Below are positions 59,491-64,000 of a stretch of 64,000 nucleotides of DNA, piece by piece (position 1 is the stretch's first letter; every line of letters starts with the position of its first letter). The DNA comes from Bifidobacterium breve. Its GTDB lineage: Bacteria; Actinomycetota; Acidimicrobiia; Acidimicrobiales; Ilumatobacteraceae. Below the pieces are notes generated by a model. It was given only the letters and a program-made list of their open reading frames with translations. It was not told the origin of the DNA and ran no database searches. A program made the position numbers and the translations under genes. Location of the stretch: the NCBI GenBank assembly GCA_945893395.1, contig CAMDEC010000001.1, positions 1 through 64,000 on the forward strand, in the 5' to 3' direction.

Positions 59491-59994
59491 TCAGGCGTCT
59501 TTGACGCCCCATGCCCGTTTTGCCACGGGTTCTTTGTCGCTCCACGGAAAGTTGATCCATTCGTCGGTCATCTTCCATACATATTCGCACTTAACAATTG
59601 AATTCGGCTTTTCGTAAAGCACCGCGATGCGCGATTCTTTAACTTGACCATGACAGAAATCATTGACAAGTTTTAAAGTGTGACCCGTGTCGGCGACATC
59701 ATCAACAATCAAAATTCGCGAGTCTTTTAGATCAACCAAGTTCGGTACTGGCGGCAAAACGATCGGTATCGGCAATCGCTCGTCGACGCCCGTATAAAAC
59801 TCGACATTGAGCGTGTAGGTGTTCTTCACCGAAAGCGCATATCCGAGGGCACCTGCGGCCATCAAACCACCACGCGCAATTGCCAGAATAATGTCTGGTT
59901 CATAGCCATCTTGGGCTACCTTCAACGCCAATTCGCGACTTGCAACACCGAACGACTCCCATGTCATAATCTCGCGCGATTGTGTCAAAACCAT
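59491..59994 (-). CDS. Phosphoribosyltransferase family protein
   Basis: The 167-aa product has the PRPP-binding motif ILIVDDVADTGHTL and AIARGGLMAAGALGYAL, the type I PRTase fold of xanthine/hypoxanthine-guanine PRTs. It probably salvages a purine or related base. ATG 59994 has GAAGGAG just upstream; ATG 59967 (MTWESFG) is the alternative. It is convergent with the ABC importer, stops 5 bp apart. A shared pathway is possible only if the importer carries a base. Confidence 0.88.
   Translation of the reverse strand: MVLTQSREIMTWESFGVASRELALKVAQDGYEPDIILAIARGGLMAAGALGYALSVKNTYTLNVEFYTGVDERLPIPIVLPPVPNLVDLKDSRILIVDDVADTGHTLKLVNDFCHGQVKESRIAVLYEKPNSIVKCEYVWKMTDEWINFPWSDKEPVAKRAWGVKDA
59494..59508 (-). 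terminator. Possible terminator hairpin at end of phosphoribosyltransferase gene
   Basis: GGCGTC-TTT-GACGCC perfect inverted repeat at the stop of the PRTase gene; no T-run, so it may be only coding coincidence. Confidence 0.25.
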
Positions 59995-60071
59995 TACTCC
60001 TTCAGGCGTAAAAAACGATTATAGAACACTGCCGTGCTCAACGACGACTATTGGGACGAGAAACATCTGGT

Positions 60072-61325
60072 TTACGAAAGATAAAACGACTTCAGCGCCT
60101 CAAAATATCCCGGCCAACTTTTGCTGACCACTTCGGGGCTACGCACGACGACACCGTGCACTTCACGCTGGATCAATGCGAAGGCCATCGCCAATCGATG
60201 GTCGTGGTGTGTGTCGAGGCTGGCCGCACGCAATGGCACAGGTGTAACCACCATGCCATCTTTAGTTTCACTAATGTTCGCCCCCAATTTGCGCAACTCG
60301 CCAGCCAAGTCACCGATCCGGTCGCTCTCTTTGCCGCGAATGAAGCCGATGCCGCTGATCTCAGTCGACGAATCGGCGAACATCGCTACGACGGCCATAG
60401 TCGGCACACAATCGCTGATTTGCGACATGTCGACTCGAATACCGCGCAGCGGCTCGGTTTTGTCGCGTTGAATCTGCAAACCTTCAGCAACCTCTGCAAC
60501 TTTGCAACCCATGCGCGCCAGCAAGTCGATGAATTCGACATCACCCTGCAAACTGTTGCGCGAAAGATTTTCTATCGTTATAGACCCACCACTGATTGCC
60601 ACGGCACCCAACGGATAACTTGCCGCCGATGCATCCGGCTCGACGCCGTAAACCGAACCCGTATATTCGCCCGGGCTAACCCAAATTTGATTCTTTGAGA
60701 AATCTGTTTGTACCCCGAAAGCCCGCATCACACCAACGGTCATTTCGATGTATCCGCGCGAGACGATCTGATCGCCGAGCATTATCTCTAAACCAGAGGG
60801 CAAATACGGCGCAATCATCATCAACGCGCTCGTGAACTGACTGGAGATGCTGGCATCTGACGAAATTTTCGCCTGCCAACTGCGACCACGCGAAACCTTG
60901 ACTGGCAGACAGCCACTATCACCCAGTGATTCAACAGTTGCACCCAAAGTTCGCAAAGCAGAATGCAACTCAAGCATTGGTCTTTTGCGCAGCGACTCTT
61001 GGCCGTCAATCACCGAACTACCGGCTCGCAAACTGCACAGCGCCGTCAAAAATCGCGATGTCGTGCCAGCCAGTTGCGCATCAAGGTGCACCTCGCTTGC
61101 ATTTTCGAGATCTAGCCTGCCAGCAACTTTCACACTGTCACCATCTCGCTCAACACCAACACCTAAAATTCGCAGCGCAGCGATCATCGCCTCGGTGTCA
61201 TCGCCGGGTGCACAATTCGAAATCACCGACTCAGAGTTGGCAAGTGCAGCACAAACCAGTGCGCGATTCGCAATTGATTTTGAACCCGGAACCGAAATTA
61301 ATTGACCGCCCACCCGACTGGTCAT
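60072..61325 (-). CDS. aroA: 3-phosphoshikimate 1-carboxyvinyltransferase (EPSP synthase)
   Basis: The 417-aa product has VPGSKSIANRALVCAAL (N-terminal Lys), LAGTTSRFLTALCSL (the GTxxRF loop), ISSQFTSALMMIAPYLPSG and HDHRLAMAFALI. It makes EPSP from shikimate-3-P and PEP. Its ATG overlaps the tyrA stop by 4 bp. It ends the scpA-scpB-rluB-tyrA-aroA run. Confidence 0.95.
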   Translation of the reverse strand: MTSRVGGQLISVPGSKSIANRALVCAALANSESVISNCAPGDDTEAMIAALRILGVGVERDGDSVKVAGRLDLENASEVHLDAQLAGTTSRFLTALCSLRAGSSVIDGQESLRKRPMLELHSALRTLGATVESLGDSGCLPVKVSRGRSWQAKISSDASISSQFTSALMMIAPYLPSGLEIMLGDQIVSRGYIEMTVGVMRAFGVQTDFSKNQIWVSPGEYTGSVYGVEPDASAASYPLGAVAISGGSITIENLSRNSLQGDVEFIDLLARMGCKVAEVAEGLQIQRDKTEPLRGIRVDMSQISDCVPTMAVVAMFADSSTEISGIGFIRGKESDRIGDLAGELRKLGANISETKDGMVVTPVPLRAASLDTHHDHRLAMAFALIQREVHGVVVRSPEVVSKSWPGYFEALKSFYLS

Positions 61326-62389
61326 ACCACAGTTTGAATGCTCGGTCGAAACTTGCGCGCCATCAGACCGCCACGAAACATCTCGGCGCTTGCCTTGTCG
61401 ATGATCAACACGAGAATTCCGCGATCACCCTCGACCGAGTGCGACACCTCAAAGTTTGCGATGTTCACACCAAGATCTGCCGCCAGCGTGAAGATCTCGG
61501 CAGCCGCGCCCGAACGGTCGGGTATCGGCACTCGCACTTCGCAAACATCCATGAGTTCGTGCACACGACCAGGCAAGTTCGCACGGGCATTACGCGCCGT
61601 CGAAAGTCGCGACAACAATGCGGCGTTATCTTGGGCTTCGACGATTCCGCGCATCTCTGTGAGACCAGAAATCATCCCGTCGAGTGCATCCAGAATCGCG
61701 GCGCGATTCTCGCGACAGATGTCGATCCAAATTTGCGGCTGGCCCGATGCAACTCGAGTCATGTCCCTAAAACCACCAGCCGCCAACCGCAGCACGGCAA
61801 CATGTTCTTCTGCCGTAATATGCGCAAGCCCCATCAATGTTGCTGCAGTCAGGTGCGGCAAATGACTAACGACAGCAACCAGACGATCATGACGCTCGGC
61901 GTCCAACACAACAATTTCTGCGCCGAGTATGCGAATAATTTTCGCCAGAATCTCAAAACTCGCATCCGAAGACTCAGACGAAGGTGTCAGCACCCACACC
62001 GCGCCCTCGAACAGCGCATCATCTGCACCATCGAGCCCGGCTAATTCGCTGCCCGCCATCGGGTGACCGCCAATAAATCGCGCGTCACTCACGGCACTCA
62101 CGACCGGCGCCTTCACACCGCCAACATCTGTGACGATGCCTTGCGTCTTGGCCAATGCAAGTTTGGCCTGCTCTGGTATCGAACTAACTGGTGTCGCGAT
62201 AAAACTGATCTCTGCCTGCGGATCAATGCCGACGGCGCCAATTATCCCCCGCGCCACAGCCGACTGCTCTACCTCGTGGTCTGTGTCGCTACCCGAAACC
62301 GTGAACCCGTGTTTCGCCAAAGCCAGCGCCAGCGAACCACCGATAAGACCGAGTCCAAGAACATTCGCTCGCCGTGTAGCCACCGTCAA
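61322..62389 (-). CDS. tyrA: Prephenate dehydrogenase with C-terminal ACT domain
   Basis: The 355-aa product has an NAD(P)-binding N-terminus (VLGLGLIGGSLALALAKHGF), IVTDVGGVKAPVV, FIGGHPMAGSE and the TyrA helical domain. A C-terminal ACT domain (~280-340: VPIPDRSGAAAEIFTLAADLGVNIANFEV) probably senses tyrosine or another amino acid. It converts prephenate to 4-hydroxyphenylpyruvate or arogenate to tyrosine. Both aromatic genes are coupled by ATGA overlap. Confidence 0.93.
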   Translation of the reverse strand: MTVATRRANVLGLGLIGGSLALALAKHGFTVSGSDTDHEVEQSAVARGIIGAVGIDPQAEISFIATPVSSIPEQAKLALAKTQGIVTDVGGVKAPVVSAVSDARFIGGHPMAGSELAGLDGADDALFEGAVWVLTPSSESSDASFEILAKIIRILGAEIVVLDAERHDRLVAVVSHLPHLTAATLMGLAHITAEEHVAVLRLAAGGFRDMTRVASGQPQIWIDICRENRAAILDALDGMISGLTEMRGIVEAQDNAALLSRLSTARNARANLPGRVHELMDVCEVRVPIPDRSGAAAEIFTLAADLGVNIANFEVSHSVEGDRGILVLIIDKASAEMFRGGLMARKFRPSIQTVV

Positions 62390-62403
62390 ATTCTACCTTT
62401 GTG

Positions 62404-63165
62404 TCAGTTTGTCGTGGCTTGATTTAATTCGACGACTTCGCTCGTGGTCAGATGTCGCCACTTGCCAGGCGCCAAAGTGCGATCAACAATCGGCCCGATT
62501 CGCACACGAACGAGGCGCTCGACAGGATAACCAGCCGCTTCGCACATCCTACGAATTTGACGATTGCGACCTTCATGAATCACGATGCGCAACACACCGG
62601 ACTGCAATTGCCCGACTTCGGCGGGTGACGTCACACCGTCGTCCAACTCGATGCCGTCGCGCAATCGCTTCAATGCAGATTCGCTGACACCGTTTTGGCC
62701 ACAGTCAACATGGGCCAAATATTCTTTTTCAATGCCAAAACTTGGATGCGTCAGTCGATGACCCAACTCGCCATCATTCGTCAAAATCAACAGGCCCTCT
62801 GTATCTGAATCAAGTCGACCCACGGGAAACACTCGTGGCTCAAATGGCACAAGTTCAATCACCGTTTGCCGGCCGTGCGTGTCTTTGGCCGTGGTGATCA
62901 CATCTACAGGTTTGTTCAACAAATAATAAACAAGACCTGGTGCGACACCAATTGCAACACCGTCAACTTCAACCTTGTCGGTTTGCGCCTTCACTCGCCG
63001 ACCAAGAATCGCAATCTCGCCGTTGACCCTCACTCGACCCTGGTCAATCAAGATCTCGCACTCACGCCGCGAGCCCCACCCGACGCGCGCCAAAACTTTT
63101 TGCAGTCGCTCGCCTTCGTCATTTTCTAGTTCACCTGACGCGCCAAACGCCGAATCACCAGGCAT
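62404..63165 (-). CDS. rluB: Ribosomal large-subunit pseudouridine synthase RluB family
   Basis: The 253-aa product begins with an S4 RNA-binding domain (RLQKVLARVGWGSRRECEILIDQGRVRVNGE) and a pseudouridine synthase domain with the catalytic Asp in VGRLDSDTEGLLILTNDGEL. RluB-type enzymes modify U2605 of 23S rRNA. It is downstream of scpB by 18 bp, an order shared by many bacteria. Confidence 0.94.
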   Translation of the reverse strand: MPGDSAFGASGELENDEGERLQKVLARVGWGSRRECEILIDQGRVRVNGEIAILGRRVKAQTDKVEVDGVAIGVAPGLVYYLLNKPVDVITTAKDTHGRQTVIELVPFEPRVFPVGRLDSDTEGLLILTNDGELGHRLTHPSFGIEKEYLAHVDCGQNGVSESALKRLRDGIELDDGVTSPAEVGQLQSGVLRIVIHEGRNRQIRRMCEAAGYPVERLVRVRIGPIVDRTLAPGKWRHLTTSEVVELNQATTN

Positions 63166-63183
63166 TTAGTGTCGACGAATTTT

Positions 63184-63792
63184 CTATTGCTCGGGCGAAG
63201 TCGAATCGTCGGGCACAACTCGCAAACCCCGCTCGAGCGTTTCGACGACGCTGGCATCCGGAATGAAGTCGGCGATGCTCGGTAAATCATCCAGCGACGC
63301 GATGCCAAGTCGTTCCAAAAACAATGGCGTCGTTCCGAACAGCACTGCTTGACCGGGGCCATCATCGCGTTGTACTTCGGTGATATATCCGCGCGCCTGC
63401 AGTGTTCGCATCACCGACTCTGGGTCGACACCACGAATCGCCGCGATCTGTGACCGTGACAACGGCTGTTTGTAGGCGATGATCGCCAATGTCTCGAGTG
63501 CCGCTGATGAAACGCGCACCTGCTGTCCATCCAAAACAAATCGTTCGACATACGGCGCCAAATCTGGGTGCGACTGAAATCGAAAACCTCCGGCAACTTT
63601 GACGAGTTGAAACCCGTGACCTGCGGCTTCATATGTAGCAGCCAGTCGTTCGCAAAGCGCATCCACGGTGGCTTGCGAAATCTCCAACAACTGAGCCAAC
63701 AGCGCCGGTGCGACGGGCTCCATCGCCACCAACAAAATCGCTTCAAGCGCACGGACTATCTCTGGATCTAGATTCGTTTCTTCTTTGTTCAT
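63184..63792 (-). CDS. scpB: Segregation and condensation protein B
   Basis: The 202-aa product has two winged-helix domains typical of ScpB: ALEAILLVAMEPVAPALLAQLLEISQATVDAL and AALETLAIIAYKQPLSRSQIAAIRGVDPESVMRTLQARGYI. It binds ScpA and the SMC ATPase to condense chromosomes. It starts 4 bp after scpA ends. Confidence 0.94.
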   Translation of the reverse strand: MNKEETNLDPEIVRALEAILLVAMEPVAPALLAQLLEISQATVDALCERLAATYEAAGHGFQLVKVAGGFRFQSHPDLAPYVERFVLDGQQVRVSSAALETLAIIAYKQPLSRSQIAAIRGVDPESVMRTLQARGYITEVQRDDGPGQAVLFGTTPLFLERLGIASLDDLPSIADFIPDASVVETLERGLRVVPDDSTSPEQ

Positions 63793-63795
63793 TTG

Positions 63796-64000
63796 TTATC
63801 CCTCATAGTTGTCGATCGCTATCGAGTCATCTTCGATGCCCAACCACAAGACCTGAATGTCGCCAAAACGTAGCACCTGCTCAAGTTCGACTCGACCCTG
63901 TTTGTAAAGTTCAAGAATCGCCAAAAATCTCACGACGACTTCGATCTTGTCTGTGATTCCTTCGACGATGTCGTGAAATGTGATTCGACCTGCCTGACGA
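63796..64000 (-). CDS. scpA: Segregation and condensation protein A, C-terminal end (truncated by window)
   Basis: The last 68 codons are visible on the minus strand and missing from the ORF track. They read RQAGRITFHDIVEGITDKIEVVVRFLAILELYKQGRVELEQ...IDNYEG and stop at TAA 63796-63798. This is the ScpA C-terminal winged helix that touches the SMC head, supported by the scpB gene right after it. The rest lies past base 64000. Confidence 0.9.
   Translation of the reverse strand, partial: RQAGRITFHDIVEGITDKIEVVVRFLAILELYKQGRVELEQVLRFGDIQVLWLGIEDDSIAIDNYEG

Noticed and set aside
60051-60698. 215-aa plus-strand ORF
   Set aside because: Shadow of aroA on the other strand.
60926-62044. 372-aa ORF on the plus strand
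   Set aside because: Antisense shadow of aroA/tyrA; rich in His, Arg and Gln as expected for reverse-complement frames, with no recognisable fold.
1-64000. CRISPR array, IS element, integrase or prophage
   Set aside because: No repeat-spacer pattern, transposase, integrase or phage structural gene was seen.

Overview
The window is a gene-dense, almost entirely chromosomal (housekeeping) stretch of an actinobacterium. The complete Pup-proteasome locus, a WhiB regulator, HelY, TrmI, GarA/FtsR-type genes and a SCO6745-family protein place it in Actinomycetota. Base composition looks close to balanced rather than strongly GC-rich. The gene mix (fatty acyl-CoA enzymes, tandem ThyX-like protein, no mycolate or sporulation genes) fits an Acidimicrobiia-type lineage. 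That class-level call is inference; a 16S or marker-gene tree would settle it. I see no phage, IS element, integron or CRISPR array. No gene-free stretch exceeds 300 bp; the longest (about 270 bp, before gcvP) is a glycine riboswitch leader.

Layout. 1-6.6 kb: 3' end of typA, small conserved genes, and a minus-strand hypothetical-tkt-tal-LOG operon (non-oxidative pentose phosphate pathway). 6.6-11.8 kb: ADP-forming acyl-CoA synthetase-like protein, a PBP4-type peptidase, two small membrane proteins, TrmI, ferredoxin. 12-24.2 kb: mpa-dop-pup-prcB-prcA-pafA, then lepB, a GDPD, tatA-tatC-helY and a kinase-dead diacylglycerol-kinase-like protein. The Mycobacterium order is kept, but pafB and pafC are absent. 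24.2-38.6 kb: M20 amidohydrolase, tandem ThyX-like protein, acidic zinc-finger protein, GNAT, crotonase, an unrecognised basic protein, gamma carbonic anhydrase, kinase-fold protein, WhiB, threonine aldolase, PLP decarboxylase and a large membrane protein. 38.6-46.6 kb: glycine riboswitch-gcvP facing a minus-strand pgsA-gcvH-garA-ftsR-bifunctional nuclease-merR-gcvT run. 46.6-54.2 kb: SRAP, DUF554, hydroxyacid dehydrogenase, aminotransferase, tRNA-Pro(GGG), der, ispH, acyl-CoA dehydrogenase. 54.2-64 kb: acyl-CoA ligase, second GDPD, an NMT1-type ABC importer, phosphoribosyltransferase, and scpA-scpB-rluB-tyrA-aroA.

How the genes work together. Pup is deamidated by Dop, ligated to targets by PafA, and pupylated proteins are threaded by Mpa into the PrcAB core. 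GcvP, GcvT and GcvH (lipoyl carrier) form most of the glycine cleavage system, with glycine sensing on the gcvP leader. TyrA and AroA serve aromatic amino acid synthesis, ScpA/ScpB chromosome condensation, and TatA/TatC with LepB protein export.

The strongest non-gene signal is a TANNNT hexamer ending exactly 6 nt before the start codon of 19 genes on both strands. This is the signature of leaderless transcription, and I used it to correct several start codons. The main things to look at again are: loss of pafBC from an otherwise conserved locus; the double ThyX protein whose active-site signature is altered in both halves; a glycine riboswitch whose second aptamer lacks its 5' core; the kinase-dead DGK-like protein; and an unrecognised basic protein next to carbonic anhydrase.
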